This document shows positions 34,095-47,842 of a DNA stretch of 64,000 bases, one piece after another (within the stretch, counting starts at the first letter, position 1; the number at the start of each line of letters is the position of its first letter). Under the pieces are notes generated by a model. It was not told where the DNA came from and did no database searches. It saw nothing but the letters and a program-made list of their open reading frames with translations. This DNA is from Arenimonas malthae CC-JY-1. Its GTDB lineage: Bacteria > Pseudomonadota > Gammaproteobacteria > Xanthomonadales > Xanthomonadaceae. Made by a program: the position numbers and the translations under genes. The stretch spans positions 32,126-96,125 of the forward strand of contig NZ_AVCH01000104.1 of the NCBI RefSeq assembly GCF_000747075.1, in the 5' to 3' direction.

Positions 34095-35015
34095 TCAGAG
34101 TGCGGCGGCGAGCGAAGTGGCCGCGGCCGCTTCGCTGGAACGACGCTCCTGCGCCTTCACCAGGCGCTCCATCGTGCGCAGCGACTTCTCGCCCAGCTGC
34201 AGCGCGGTGTCCACCCAGATCTCGGTGATGCGCATCAGCTCTTCCAGCGGCACCGGCGTGGCGTAATCGCGCACGCGCTGCATGGCCAGTCGCGCATGCG
34301 GCGAACGGCGGTGGCTGCGCAGCAGGTCCTGCACCGCCTGCACGCCCTGGCCCTTGGGCACCAGCACGTCGACGATGCCCATCTCGTACATCTGCTCGCT
34401 GGTGTAGACGGTGCCGTCGAGCATCAGCTTCTCGGCCTGCACCGGGCTGACCCGGCGGCACAGGAAGGAATAGGCGCCCATGCCCGGGAACAGGTCGAAC
34501 AGCACCTCCGGGAAGCCCATGCCGACGCCGGCTTCGGCGACGATGGTCTGGCACGACAGCGCCAGTTCGAGGCCGCCGCCCAGCGCATCGCCCTGGACGA
34601 GTGCGATGGTGTCGACGCGGCCGCCGAGCTGGGTGTGCAGGTGGTAGACGCCCTCGACGCACATGCGGGCGTAGGCGAGCAGGGAGCTTCGGTCGCGCTC
34701 GCGGATGAGACGGGCGAACAGCTCGAGGTCGCCACCCAGGTTGAAGGCGCTGGCGTCGGAGGTGACCACCAGGTGGTCCAGTCCCGGCTCGCGGCCGTCG
34801 ATGGCGGTCTGCTGGCTGCGCTGGCCGACGCCGGCCAGGTAGTCGCGCATGTCCTTCATCAGGTCGAGGGTGAAACAGGGACGGCGGCGCTGGCCGTCAT
34901 TCGCACGCTCGGCGTGCATGTACATCCAGCTGGTGCGGGTACCCGGGTCTTCCTGGGTCCGCAAGGTATGGTAGGCGAAGGGGCGGGGGTTGTGCAGTTC
35001 GACGACGGGGCTCAT
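34095..35015 (-). CDS. rpfF: DSF synthase RpfF (enoyl-CoA hydratase/thioesterase family)
   Basis: Makes the cis-2-unsaturated fatty-acid signal DSF from 3-hydroxyacyl-ACP by combined dehydratase and thioesterase action. The 306-residue protein has the crotonase fold; the two catalytic glutamates are Glu150 (DALGGGLE) and Glu170 ([12 protein letters not shown]), with the 20-residue spacing of Xanthomonas RpfF Glu141/Glu161. The C-terminal [20 protein letters not shown] is strongly family-specific. I start at ATG 35015, after GAGGACACGACC; in-frame ATGs at 35036 and 35063 lack this. It lies downstream of rpfB on the same strand and converges on rpfC. Confidence 0.95.
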   Translation of the reverse strand: MSPVVELHNPRPFAYHTLRTQEDPGTRTSWMYMHAERANDGQRRRPCFTLDLMKDMRDYLAGVGQRSQQTAIDGREPGLDHLVVTSDASAFNLGGDLELFARLIRERDRSSLLAYARMCVEGVYHLHTQLGGRVDTIALVQGDALGGGLELALSCQTIVAEAGVGMGFPEVLFDLFPGMGAYSFLCRRVSPVQAEKLMLDGTVYTSEQMYEMGIVDVLVPKGQGVQAVQDLLRSHRRSPHARLAMQRVRDYATPVPLEELMRITEIWVDTALQLGEKSLRTMERLVKAQERRSSEAAAATSLAAAL

Positions 35016-35108
35016 GGTCGTGTCCTCGGGGCTCATGGGGGCGGCAGGCCGCCCGCATGGCACGTGGGACCGGGCGGCGGTTAAGGAACCGTTAGGCTCC
35101 TTCGCCCG

Positions 35109-35139
35109 ATTCTAGACCCTGTTCAGCCCCCGTTGTAAA
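35109..35139 (-). promoter_or_regulatory. Candidate promoter of rpfF
   Basis: On the minus strand TTTACA (35139-35134) and TAGAAT (35114-35109) are spaced by 19 bases, in the 172-base gap between rpfB and rpfF. It would give a leader of about 85-90 bases and allow rpfF expression separate from rpfB. The spacing is longer than ideal. Confidence 0.45.
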
Positions 35140-35187
35140 CCGCCCCCCGTTTGGTGTAGGCGGCGCCCGGCCGGGGTGCCCGGTGCG

Positions 35188-36867
35188 TCAGGCCTTGGCG
35201 GCGGAGTCGCGCAGCTCCCGGCGCAGGATCTTGCCCACGTTCGACTTGGGCAATTCGTTGCGGAACTCGACGTAGCGCGGGTGCTTGTAGCCGGTGAGCT
35301 GCTCGCGGCAGAAATCCTTGACCTGTTCGGCGGTGAGCGCCGGGTCCTTGCGCACGATGACCACCTTCACCGCCTCGCCGGACTTCTCGTCGGGCACGCC
35401 CACCGCGGCCACCTCGAGCACGCCGGGCATCAGCGCGATCACGTCCTCGACCTCGTTCGGGTACACGTTGAAGCCCGAGACCAGGATCATGTCCTTCTTG
35501 CGGTCGACGATGTAGAAGAAACCCTGCGCGTCCATCTTGGCCATGTCGCCGGTATGCAGCCAGCCATCGGCGTCGATGACCTTGGCGGTTTCCTCGGGGC
35601 GTTGCCAGTAGCCGGCCATCACCTGCGGGCCCTTGATGCACAGCTCGCCCACTTCGCCGACGGGCAGCATGCGGCCTTCGTCGTCCTTGACGCAGGCGTC
35701 GGTGGACGGGATCGGCAGGCCGATGGCGCCGTTGTATTCGGGCAGGTCCATCGGGTTGATGCAGGCGGCGGGCGAGGTTTCGGTGAGGCCGTAGGCCTCG
35801 ACCAGGGTGACGCCGGTGACCTTCTTCCAGCGTTCGGCCACCGCGCGCTGCACGGCCATGCCACCGCCCAACGTGAGGTGCAGGCGCGAGAAATCGACCT
35901 GGTCGAAGCCCGGGGTGTTGAGCAGGCCGTTGAAAAGCGTGTTCACGCCGGTGATGGCGGTGAACGGGATCTTCTTCAGTTCGGCGACGAAACCCTTCAT
36001 GTCGCGCGGGTTGGTGATCAGGTAGTTCAGGCCGCCGAACTTCATGAAGACCAGGCAGTTCGCCGTCAGCGCGAAGATGTGGTACAGGGGCAGGGCGGTG
36101 ATGATCACCTCCTTGCCCATGGTGGCGTTGGTGCCGATCCACACCGACGATTGCTGCATGTTCGCCACCAGGTTGCGGTGGGTCAGCATGGCGCCCTTGG
36201 CGACGCCGGTGGTGCCGCCGGTGTACTGCAGGAAGGCGATGTCGGTGCCGCGGATGTCGATGGCCGGCAGCTGGTGGCGCGCGCCCAGGGCCAGGGTTTC
36301 GGTGAAACGAACGTGGCCGGGCAGCTCGTATTCGGGCACTTCCTTGCGCACGTGGCGCAGCACGAAGTTGATCAGCGGGCCCTTGGGGAAACCGAGCATG
36401 TCGCCCACGCCGGTGACGATGACCTGCTTGAGCGCCGTGTCGGCGACGACGTCGGCCACCACGTGGGCGAAGTTCTCCAGCACCACGATGGCGCTGGCGC
36501 CCGAGTCGGTGAGCTGGTGCCTGAGCTCGCGGGCGGTGTACATCGGGTTGGTGTTGACCACCGTGAGCCCGGCGCGAAGCACGCCGAAGATGGCGATCGG
36601 GTACTGCAGGATGTTGGGCATCATCAGGGCGACGCGGTCGCCCTTCTTGAGCTTGAGCTCATGCAGCAGGTAGTTGGCGAACTGGGTGCTGAGCCGGTCG
36701 ATCTCGGCGTAGGTGAGCTTCTTGCCGAAATTGGCGAAGGCCGGGTTGTCGCGGTACTCGCGGCAGGTCTCCTCGAGCACCGCTACGATCGACGGGTATT
36801 TCTCCAGGTCGACCTCGGGGGCGATACCCTTCGGATAATTGGCCAGCCAAGGACGTTCGAAACCCAT
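35188..36867 (-). CDS. rpfB: Long-chain fatty-acyl-CoA ligase RpfB
   Basis: Activates fatty acids to acyl-CoA; in xanthomonads RpfB also turns over DSF-family signals. The 559-residue enzyme has the AMP-binding loop YTGGTTGVAKG (residues 215-225), the YGLTETSP motif, the WLHTGDMAKMD core and the C-terminal catalytic lysine region LPKSNVGKILRR. I start at ATG 36867, after AGGGGAAG; the frame upstream is unrelated sequence. It is followed 172 bases later by rpfF. Its start overlaps the 5' end of a divergent putative lipoprotein gene. Confidence 0.94.
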   Translation of the reverse strand: MGFERPWLANYPKGIAPEVDLEKYPSIVAVLEETCREYRDNPAFANFGKKLTYAEIDRLSTQFANYLLHELKLKKGDRVALMMPNILQYPIAIFGVLRAGLTVVNTNPMYTARELRHQLTDSGASAIVVLENFAHVVADVVADTALKQVIVTGVGDMLGFPKGPLINFVLRHVRKEVPEYELPGHVRFTETLALGARHQLPAIDIRGTDIAFLQYTGGTTGVAKGAMLTHRNLVANMQQSSVWIGTNATMGKEVIITALPLYHIFALTANCLVFMKFGGLNYLITNPRDMKGFVAELKKIPFTAITGVNTLFNGLLNTPGFDQVDFSRLHLTLGGGMAVQRAVAERWKKVTGVTLVEAYGLTETSPAACINPMDLPEYNGAIGLPIPSTDACVKDDEGRMLPVGEVGELCIKGPQVMAGYWQRPEETAKVIDADGWLHTGDMAKMDAQGFFYIVDRKKDMILVSGFNVYPNEVEDVIALMPGVLEVAAVGVPDEKSGEAVKVVIVRKDPALTAEQVKDFCREQLTGYKHPRYVEFRNELPKSNVGKILRRELRDSAAKA

Positions 36868-37420
36868 GCACTTCCCCTCGATTCCCGATGCCTGCATTCC
36901 CCGCCGCGCTGCGCGCGATCGCGCCGCGAATTGGAGTATTCGCTCGATTGGAGCATACCCCTCGGGGTCAGGCAAGGCGCGCCGCGCAGGGCTTCGCGCT
37001 CCCTTCACGACGACCTTGTGCGTCCTGCTCGCGCTGGCCGCGGGCTGCCAACGCGAGCCGCCCGAAGCGGCGCTGCGCGCTCGGATCGCCGGCCTGGAAG
37101 CCGCCATCGAGACCCGCGACGCGGACGCCCTTGCCGAAGGCCTGGCCGAGGACTTCGCCGGCCCGGACGGCATGGACCGCGACCGCCTGCGGCGCACCGC
37201 CGCGCTGGCCTGGCTTCGCAACCGGGAGGTGGGGGTGGCGCTGGGCCCGGTGGAGGTGGAACTGATCGGCGACCGCGCGACCGCGAGCTTCACCGCGGCC
37301 ACCCGCGGCGGCGAGGGCCTGCTGCCGGACCGGGCGCAGGTCTATCGCGTCGAAACCGGCTGGCGGCTCGACGACGGGGAATGGGTGCTGATCTCGGCGC
37401 GCTGGGAGCCGGCGCTCTAG
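36866..37420 (+). CDS. Putative lipoprotein with NTF2-like domain (start uncertain)
   Basis: The open frame encodes a lipoprotein-like protein: a hydrophobic run TLCVLLALAAGC, whose Cys would be lipidated, then QREPPEAALRARIAGLEAAIETRDADAL and a region ending in ETGWRLDDGEWVLISARW, a pattern of small NTF2/SnoaL-fold proteins. The true start is unclear. ATG 36866 leaves about 60 residues before the Cys and overlaps the start of rpfB; the next in-frame start, TTG 37016, leaves too short a signal. A sequence error or non-standard start is possible. Function is unknown. It lies between rpfB and acnA in the rpf region. Confidence 0.6.
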   Translation: MHFPSIPDACIPRRAARDRAANWSIRSIGAYPSGSGKARRAGLRAPFTTTLCVLLALAAGCQREPPEAALRARIAGLEAAIETRDADALAEGLAEDFAGPDGMDRDRLRRTAALAWLRNREVGVALGPVEVELIGDRATASFTAATRGGEGLLPDRAQVYRVETGWRLDDGEWVLISARWEPAL

Positions 37421-37425
37421 CACCG

Positions 37426-37456
37426 CCAAAAAAAGGGCGGCCCGGAGGCCGCCCTT
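37426..37456 (-). terminator. Rho-independent terminator after acnA
   Basis: A 10-bp stem AAGGGCGGCC/GGCCGCCCTT (37433-37442 with 37447-37456) is followed on the minus strand by a seven-base T run (complement of the A run 37428-37434). It ends acnA 40 bases after its stop. On the plus strand only TTGTTC follows, so termination of the lipoprotein gene is weaker. Confidence 0.85.
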
Positions 37457-37496
37457 GTTCGTGCCACGTGCGCGGCCGGCAGTGGCCGGCCCGGCC

Positions 37497-40247
<2,751 letters not shown>

Positions 40248-40368
40248 GGACAGGCTCCGGGCTGGTTCGAGGGGGCTGGGAGTGGCGCGCAGTGGGGCCG
40301 CGTCAGCCCGGTATTATGCCCCAAACCATACCCCGCCGTCCGCTGGGCGCGGCGCCGCGGGCCGCAAC

Positions 40369-40980
40369 TCAGCGTGTCGCGTCGAGCCAGTCGCGCGCCG
40401 CCTGCACCAGGGCGCGGCGGCCGAACAGGAAGTCCCAGTAGCTGCCACCGAGCTGCCGCCAAAGCACCGCCGCGCGCACCGCGGCGAGCAGGGTGGCGCG
40501 CACTTCGCCGACCACGTCGGGCTGGCCCAGGTACACCGGGTTGCCCTGCACCAGCACGCGCGGCCCGATCGGGCTGACCTCGCGTGCATACAGCTCGCCC
40601 AGCCGCGCCAGCACGGTCGGGTGCGCGGGGCCCCAGTGCTCGCGCTGGCGGGCGATCTCCTTCAGCCCGTCGTGCACGGCGCCGGGCGCGCGGCCGTGGC
40701 GGATGAACTTGCGTTCGAGGTGCAGCACGGTCATGGCCATGCGCGTGACCGCGGCGTCGCGCCCGGCGCCGCCCTCGAACTGGTTGACCAGTCGCTCCAG
40801 GCCCAGGCGCAGGTTGCCGGCGCCGTCGAACACGGCCTCCGGCGATTCGGCGTCGAAGCGGAACAGGCTGTCGATGCTGGCGGCCAGCGGCCCGGCCTGG
40901 GCCTGGCCGTTCTGGGCCATCTGCTGCACCAGGTAAACGGCCTGGAGCAGGCCGGCGAGGGCGAGGGCGCGTTCCTTCAT
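40369..40980 (-). CDS. hflD: High frequency lysogenization protein HflD homolog
   Basis: A 203-residue mostly helical protein, peripheral on the inner membrane in E. coli, where it binds the phage lambda CII activator. Recognisable segments are [20 protein letters not shown] at the start, LGLERLVNQFEGG, LERKFIRH, and IGPRVLVQGNPVYLGQP before a C-terminal LLAAVRAAVLWRQLGG. Its normal cell role is unclear. The start ATG overlaps the stop of mnmA by one base (40980), the conserved mnmA-hflD pair, so it is made from the mnmA transcript. Confidence 0.93.
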   Translation of the reverse strand: MKERALALAGLLQAVYLVQQMAQNGQAQAGPLAASIDSLFRFDAESPEAVFDGAGNLRLGLERLVNQFEGGAGRDAAVTRMAMTVLHLERKFIRHGRAPGAVHDGLKEIARQREHWGPAHPTVLARLGELYAREVSPIGPRVLVQGNPVYLGQPDVVGEVRATLLAAVRAAVLWRQLGGSYWDFLFGRRALVQAARDWLDATR

Positions 40981-42095
40981 CACGGGCGGGTCTTGGCTTC
41001 CAGGGGAGCGTCGGTGCGGGCGATCACGGCGCCACCCAGGCATTGTTCGCCCTGGTAGAGCACCACGGACTGGCCGGGCGTGACCGCGCGCTGCGGGGAC
41101 GCGAAGGCTACGGAAAGCGACCCGTCCGCGTCCACCTCCACGGTGCAGGGCTGGTCGGCCTGGCGGTAGCGGGTCTTGGCCGTGCACTCGAAGCGGGCGG
41201 CCGGCGGCGCGCCGGCGACCCAGTGCGCCGGCTCCGAGCGCAGGGTGTTCGAAAGCAGCCAGGGGCTGTCGGCGCCCTGGTCGACGTAGAGCACGTTGGC
41301 GTGCACGTCCTTGCCCACCACGTACCACGGCGCCGCGGCGCGGCCCTTCACGCCGCCGATGTTCAGGCCCTCGCGCTGGCCCAGGGTGTAGTACCAGGCG
41401 CCGGCATGCTCGCCGACCACCACGCCCTCCACGTCCTGGATCCGGCCGGGGCGGGCGGGCAGGTAGCGTCCCAGGAACTCGCGGAAGTCGCGCTCGCCGA
41501 TGAAGCAGATGCCGGTCGAGTCCTTCTTCGCCGCCGTGGGCAGGCCGGCCTCGGTGGCCAGGCGACGGACTTCGGCCTTGGGCAGGTGGCCGATGGGAAA
41601 CAGCGTGGCCGACAGCTGTTCCTGGCCCAGCTGGTGCAGGAAGTAGCTCTGGTCCTTGCCGGCGTCGGCGCCGCGCAGCAGCAGCCAGCGGCCGTCGCGC
41701 CGCGCCACCTGGGCGTAGTGGCCCGTGGCGATGCACTCGGCGCCGAGCGCGCGGGCCTCGTCCAGGAAGGTCTTGAACTTGATCTCTCGGTTGCACAGCA
41801 CGTCGGGGTTGGGCGTTCGGCCGGCCCGGTATTCGTCCAGGAAGTGCTGGAACACGTCCTTCCAGTACTCCGCGGCGAAATTGCGGGTGTGGAAGGGGAT
41901 GCCGAGCAGGCCGGCGATGCGCAGGGCGTCGCGGCGGTCCTCGACCGCGCGGCATTCGCCGCCGCCGTCGTTGTCGTCGTCCCAGTTCTGCATGAACAGG
42001 CCGGCCAGCGATTCGCCCCGGCGCTGCAGCAACAGGGCCGCGACCGAGGAATCCACGCCGCCGGACAGGCCGACGATGACCCGCGCGGGCGTCAT
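40980..42095 (-). CDS. mnmA: tRNA-specific 2-thiouridylase MnmA
   Basis: Puts sulfur on U34 of tRNA-Lys, -Glu and -Gln. The 371-residue enzyme has the PP-loop LSGGVDSS at residues 10-17 for ATP, catalytic Cys101 in [12 protein letters not shown] and the second Cys197 in [12 protein letters not shown], then the C-terminal beta-barrel. I start at ATG 42095, which overlaps the stop of the NUDIX gene in ATGA; the longer frame upstream lies inside that gene. It is coupled at its other end to hflD. Confidence 0.97.
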   Translation of the reverse strand: MTPARVIVGLSGGVDSSVAALLLQRRGESLAGLFMQNWDDDNDGGGECRAVEDRRDALRIAGLLGIPFHTRNFAAEYWKDVFQHFLDEYRAGRTPNPDVLCNREIKFKTFLDEARALGAECIATGHYAQVARRDGRWLLLRGADAGKDQSYFLHQLGQEQLSATLFPIGHLPKAEVRRLATEAGLPTAAKKDSTGICFIGERDFREFLGRYLPARPGRIQDVEGVVVGEHAGAWYYTLGQREGLNIGGVKGRAAAPWYVVGKDVHANVLYVDQGADSPWLLSNTLRSEPAHWVAGAPPAARFECTAKTRYRQADQPCTVEVDADGSLSVAFASPQRAVTPGQSVVLYQGEQCLGGAVIARTDAPLEAKTRP

Positions 42096-42556
42096 GCGCA
42101 GTGCGTCAGGGCCTGCAGCGGCAGCCGTCGCCCGGACAGGAAATCCTCGGCGACCTTCCAGACCAGCGGGCTGCGGTGGCGGGCCGATTCGGCCGCCAGT
42201 TCGGCGGGCGTGAGCCACAGGGCCTGCAGGATGCCTTCGTCCAGCGGCCGGTCGGGGTGGTGGCGCACCGGTTCGGCCGCGAACGCCATGCGCAGGAAAT
42301 GCTTGCCGTCGCGCGGGGAGGTCCACTGGTAAGCGCCAATGAAGGCGGTCAGCGAGACCTCCCAGCCCGTTTCCTCGAGGGTTTCACGCAGCGCCGCTTC
42401 CACCAGGCTCTCGTCGGGCTCCAGGTGGCCGGCGGGCTGGTTCAACACACGCTCGCCCTGCACCTGCTCCTCGACCAGCAGCAGGCGGCCGTCGCGCACC
42501 ACCACGGTGGCGACGGTCACGTCGGGCTGCCAGAAGCGGCCGCTGCGGTAGTTCAA
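42092..42556 (-). CDS. NUDIX hydrolase (NudJ-like)
   Basis: A 154-residue pyrophosphohydrolase. The NUDIX box is complete, with [13 protein letters not shown] running into [10 protein letters not shown] at about residues 41-63, and the flanks ([22 protein letters not shown]) match the NudJ/YmfB group that acts on thiamin pyrophosphate and nucleotide substrates. The start is TTG 42556 (L-NYRSGRFW), the only start consistent with the domain; it overlaps the stop of the upstream gene by four bases. NudJ next to mnmA-hflD is conserved in Gammaproteobacteria. Confidence 0.88.
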   Translation of the reverse strand: MNYRSGRFWQPDVTVATVVVRDGRLLLVEEQVQGERVLNQPAGHLEPDESLVEAALRETLEETGWEVSLTAFIGAYQWTSPRDGKHFLRMAFAAEPVRHHPDRPLDEGILQALWLTPAELAAESARHRSPLVWKVAEDFLSGRRLPLQALTHCA

Positions 42557-43020
42557 AGATCGTCCTTGCCGGTCAGGTCCAGCTCGACCGCGTCGGCCGC
42601 GCTGGCCGCCAGGTCGATGGCCTCGTCCAGGGCGTCGGCGCTGGCGTCGGCCGGGATCTTGATGACCAGCATGGCCACGCGCTCCTGCTTCACCCAGGAG
42701 CCGAGCTTGAGCGTGTTGCTGCGCTCGAGCAGGTCGTTGGCGATGGCGGCCGGGAAGGCGGCGCCCTCGGCCTGGTAGCCGGGCGACCAGATTTCGCGCA
42801 CGCGCTGGTGGTTGGTGGCCTCGACCACCGAGCGGACCCAGACCAGCTGGGTACGGCCGCCGCCGACGTTCACGGTGATCTGGAAGTCGCCGTCGTCGTC
42901 GATGGTGAAGGGGGTGCCCTTGCTCTCGAGCTGGGCCTTCACGACGGCATCGTGGTCGGCGGCGGAAAGCGGGGCGGCGAACAGCAGGGCAGCGGCAATG
43001 CAAGCAGTAAGCAGGCGCAT
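42553..43020 (-). CDS. Secreted protein of unknown function
   Basis: A 155-residue protein with a clear signal peptide ([20 protein letters not shown], cleaved near residue 20). The mature part has alternating strand and helix character, with [25 protein letters not shown] and a C-terminal helix with [20 protein letters not shown]; the pattern resembles the YbjN fold, but weakly. I start at ATG 43020; longer frames add only low-complexity sequence. It is divergent from clpS across 121 bases and overlaps the NUDIX gene by four bases, so it may lead the NUDIX-mnmA-hflD operon. No function is assigned. Confidence 0.75.
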   Translation of the reverse strand: MRLLTACIAAALLFAAPLSAADHDAVVKAQLESKGTPFTIDDDGDFQITVNVGGGRTQLVWVRSVVEATNHQRVREIWSPGYQAEGAAFPAAIANDLLERSNTLKLGSWVKQERVAMLVIKIPADASADALDEAIDLAASAADAVELDLTGKDDL

Positions 43021-43107
43021 GGCGTGGTCTCTGGTTGGGTGGCCGGCGGGACTCCGGCCCGGCCATTCTCGGCGGAAAACCTCGCGTCCGTCCACGAGGG
43101 CGGGGCG

Positions 43108-43135
43108 TTACCGCCGGTCCGGCGCGACTTATACT
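43108..43135 (+). promoter_or_regulatory. Candidate clpS promoter (leaderless)
   Basis: TATACT (43130-43135) lies six bases before the clpS ATG, with a fair -35 (TTACCG at 43108-43113) 16 bases further up. Transcription should begin at or beside the ATG; no ribosome site is present between them. Confidence 0.6.
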
Positions 43136-43141
43136 GGCGCC

Positions 43142-43468
<327 letters not shown>

Positions 43469-43506
43469 GCTGGCCCCATATCGGAGCAAACGTTCCGGAG
43501 TAGCCC

Positions 43507-45783
<2,277 letters not shown>

Positions 45784-45805
45784 CGGCCGAGGGGTTCGAA
45801 GGCGC

Positions 45806-45840
45806 ACGATGCCCGCCGCCAGGCGGGCATCGTCTTTATT
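45806..45840 (+). terminator. Rho-independent terminator after clpA
   Basis: A 12-bp stem ACGATGCCCGCC/GGCGGGCATCGT (45806-45817 with 45822-45833), loop GCCA, followed by CTTTATT. It reaches into the 3' end of the convergent membrane-protein gene. Confidence 0.85.
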
Positions 45841-46663
45841 CCGGGGCGCCGGTCCGCTGCCAGCCCGGTTGCATGGCTGGCCGGCTGCGGCCGATGCCCA
45901 TCGCCAGGAGCAGCCCGAGCATGAGCGCGAAGCTGCCCGCGAGCACCGGGATTTCGCCGAGGGAACCCACGAACCGCGTCAGCGGCTGGATCAGTCCGAT
46001 TTCAGCCAGCAGCACCCGCAGCAGCTCGTTGAGGGGGAAGAACAAGGCGGCCAGCAGGAACGGCCATCCGTTCCGCCAGTCCCTGGCCACGAAGGCCAGG
46101 CCCACGGCCAGGCAGACGGCCTGGCCGGTCATGGCCGCGCTGGCGAACCGGTGGAAGGTTTCCGGGCCCTCGATCCTGAAGGCGGGGACCAGGCCGATCA
46201 GGGTGAAGAACAGCGCGATCCCCATGAACAGGATGGCGGTCGAGAGAAGGAGCGCGCCATGAAGCCGCCGGCGTTTCCTGAAGACGAACGCGAGCAGGAC
46301 AAGCAGTCCGAACTCCAGGGTTCCCATCACGTTCTGGACGATCAGGGCGTCGCCTAGCCCCGAGACCATGCCCTTGCGCGCCGAATGCACCGAGAGCATC
46401 GACGTGCTGGCGAACAGCAGCGGCGCGAGCAGGAGCACCCACGTCCCGACCACCCTGTGGCCCGCGAAGTTTCCGGTGGCGGCGAGGCGCAGCTGCCAGG
46501 TGAGCAGGGTCAGCCACAGGAGGTTGGCCACCAGGTGGAAATGCTGGCGGGACCCGGGGGCGGGGCTGTCGCCGAAGTAGATGTCCCAGAAGCCCGTGGC
46601 GGTGAGCACGAGCGCCGCCGCCAGCAACGAGTGCTCGGGGAGATACTTGCCTGCCTGCTTCAT
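45836..46663 (-). CDS. Integral membrane protein of unknown function
   Basis: A 275-residue protein with about seven or eight hydrophobic helices separated by short loops, including HLVANLLWLTLLTWQLRLAA, GTWVLLLAPLLFASTSML, GTLEFGLLVLLAFVFRKRRR and FLLAALFFPLNELLRVLLAEIG. Two His residues (HFHLVA) and a conserved-looking RIEGPETFHRFAS segment could be functional. I recognise no catalytic or transporter signature. It lies between clpA (convergent, sharing the clpA terminator region) and infA, a position normally without a gene in the clpA-infA-aat cluster, so it looks like a lineage-specific insertion. Confidence 0.75.
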   Translation of the reverse strand: MKQAGKYLPEHSLLAAALVLTATGFWDIYFGDSPAPGSRQHFHLVANLLWLTLLTWQLRLAATGNFAGHRVVGTWVLLLAPLLFASTSMLSVHSARKGMVSGLGDALIVQNVMGTLEFGLLVLLAFVFRKRRRLHGALLLSTAILFMGIALFFTLIGLVPAFRIEGPETFHRFASAAMTGQAVCLAVGLAFVARDWRNGWPFLLAALFFPLNELLRVLLAEIGLIQPLTRFVGSLGEIPVLAGSFALMLGLLLAMGIGRSRPAMQPGWQRTGAPE

Positions 46664-46738
46664 GGCGTTGCTCGCGTGGCCTGACCGGGCGGTCTCCCAT
46701 CGGGCAACGCAGCCAAATCGCGCATCCGGACACGGGCG

Positions 46739-46771
46739 GAAAAAGAAGAACGGCGGCCCATGGCCGCCGAT
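46739..46771 (-). terminator. Rho-independent terminator after infA
   Basis: On the minus strand an 8-bp stem CGGCGGCC/GGCCGCCG (46752-46770) is followed by TTCTTCTTTTTCC. It ends infA about 27 bases after its stop. Confidence 0.85.
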
Positions 46772-46796
46772 TCTGCAGGACGTGGGGACTGGCCCC

Positions 46797-47015
46797 TTAT
46801 TTCATGCGGTAGGTGATCCGACCCTTGGTCAGGTCGTAGGGCGTCATCTCGACCTTGACCTTGTCGCCGGTCAGGATGCGGATGTAGTTCTTGCGCATGC
46901 GGCCGGAAATGTGGGCCGTGATCACGTGGCCGTTCTCGAGCTTGACCCGGAACATGGTGTTCGGAAGGGTCTCGAGCACCGTGCCTTCGAATTCAATGGA
47001 ATCGTCTTTGGACAT
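46797..47015 (-). CDS. infA: Translation initiation factor IF-1
   Basis: A 72-residue OB-fold factor, the exact bacterial length, that occupies the ribosomal A site during initiation. [19 protein letters not shown] begins the domain, followed by [26 protein letters not shown] and the C-terminal GRITYRMK. I start at ATG 47015, rejecting 24 upstream codons without similarity. A clear promoter lies about 45-70 bases upstream and a strong terminator follows, so infA is probably its own unit within the aat-infA-clpA region. Confidence 0.98.
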   Translation of the reverse strand: MSKDDSIEFEGTVLETLPNTMFRVKLENGHVITAHISGRMRKNYIRILTGDKVKVEMTPYDLTKGRITYRMK

Positions 47016-47058
47016 TCTTGGTTGCGCTGGGCGGAAAAGCCGCCCTTGGAAGCCGCGC

Positions 47059-47087
47059 ATTCTGCCATGTCCTTGCCGCGCTTGCAA
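47059..47087 (-). promoter_or_regulatory. Sigma-70 promoter of infA
   Basis: On the minus strand TTGCAA (47087-47082) and CAGAAT (47064-47059) are exactly 17 bases apart, giving a leader of about 38 bases. The element lies between the aat stop and infA. Confidence 0.65.
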
Positions 47088-47095
47088 AAATTTGG

Positions 47096-47842
47096 TTAAT
47101 CAGCAGTGACCCCCGCCAGCAGGGCTGCCGGGAACGGCGCCACCCGCCCGGCCCAGGAGCCCGCGGCCGCGGGTTCGGAGGCCAGCCGGCGCACGGCCTG
47201 CAGGAAGTCGTCCCGCGGCAGCAGGCGCGCGCCGAGGAACTCGAGGTGGGGGTTTCGCACCTGGGCATCGAGCAGGGGCCAGCCCCAGCCGTGCAGCAGC
47301 CGGGCCAGCCCGGCCAGCGCCACCTTCGACCCGCCCGATTCGGCGCTGAACATGCTCTCGCCGAAGAACATGCGGCCCACCGCCACGCCGTAGATGCCGC
47401 CGACCAGGCGTCCGCCGTCGAACACCTCGACGCTGTGCGCATGGCCGAGCCGGTGCAGCTCGCGGTAGGCCGCCGCCATCGCCGGCGTGATCCAGGTGCC
47501 GTCCTGGCCCGGCCGCGGACTGTGCGCACAGGCGGCGATGACGGCGTCGAAGGCGGTGTCGGCGCGCAGCTCCCAGCGGCTGCGCCGGAGCTCGCGGCGG
47601 AAGCGCGAGGACAGCCGCACGCCCGCGGTGTCGAACACCATGCGCGGGTCCGGGCACCACCACAGGATCGGCTCGCCCTCGGAGAACCAGGGGAAGATGC
47701 CGTGCCGGTAGGCATTGAGCAGCCGCGCCGGCGACAGGTCGCCGCCCATGGCCAGCAGGCCGTTGGGATCGCGCAGCGCCCGCCAGGCCGGCGGGAACGG
47801 CGCCTCCGGGTCAGGCCCCAGCAGCGGCAGCCGGATCGTCAT
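47096..47842 (-). CDS. aat: Leucyl/phenylalanyl-tRNA-protein transferase
   Basis: Adds Leu or Phe to proteins with N-terminal Lys or Arg, creating the degron that ClpS recognises. The 248-residue enzyme has the family landmarks [26 protein letters not shown] (about 28-53), WWCPDPRMV, the catalytic-region [31 protein letters not shown] (interrupted, about 136-166) and [18 protein letters not shown]. Its start lies 32 bases inside the preceding gene's 3' end. With clpS and clpA it completes the bacterial N-degron route within 5 kb. Confidence 0.96.
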   Translation of the reverse strand: MTIRLPLLGPDPEAPFPPAWRALRDPNGLLAMGGDLSPARLLNAYRHGIFPWFSEGEPILWWCPDPRMVFDTAGVRLSSRFRRELRRSRWELRADTAFDAVIAACAHSPRPGQDGTWITPAMAAAYRELHRLGHAHSVEVFDGGRLVGGIYGVAVGRMFFGESMFSAESGGSKVALAGLARLLHGWGWPLLDAQVRNPHLEFLGARLLPRDDFLQAVRRLASEPAAAGSWAGRVAPFPAALLAGVTAD

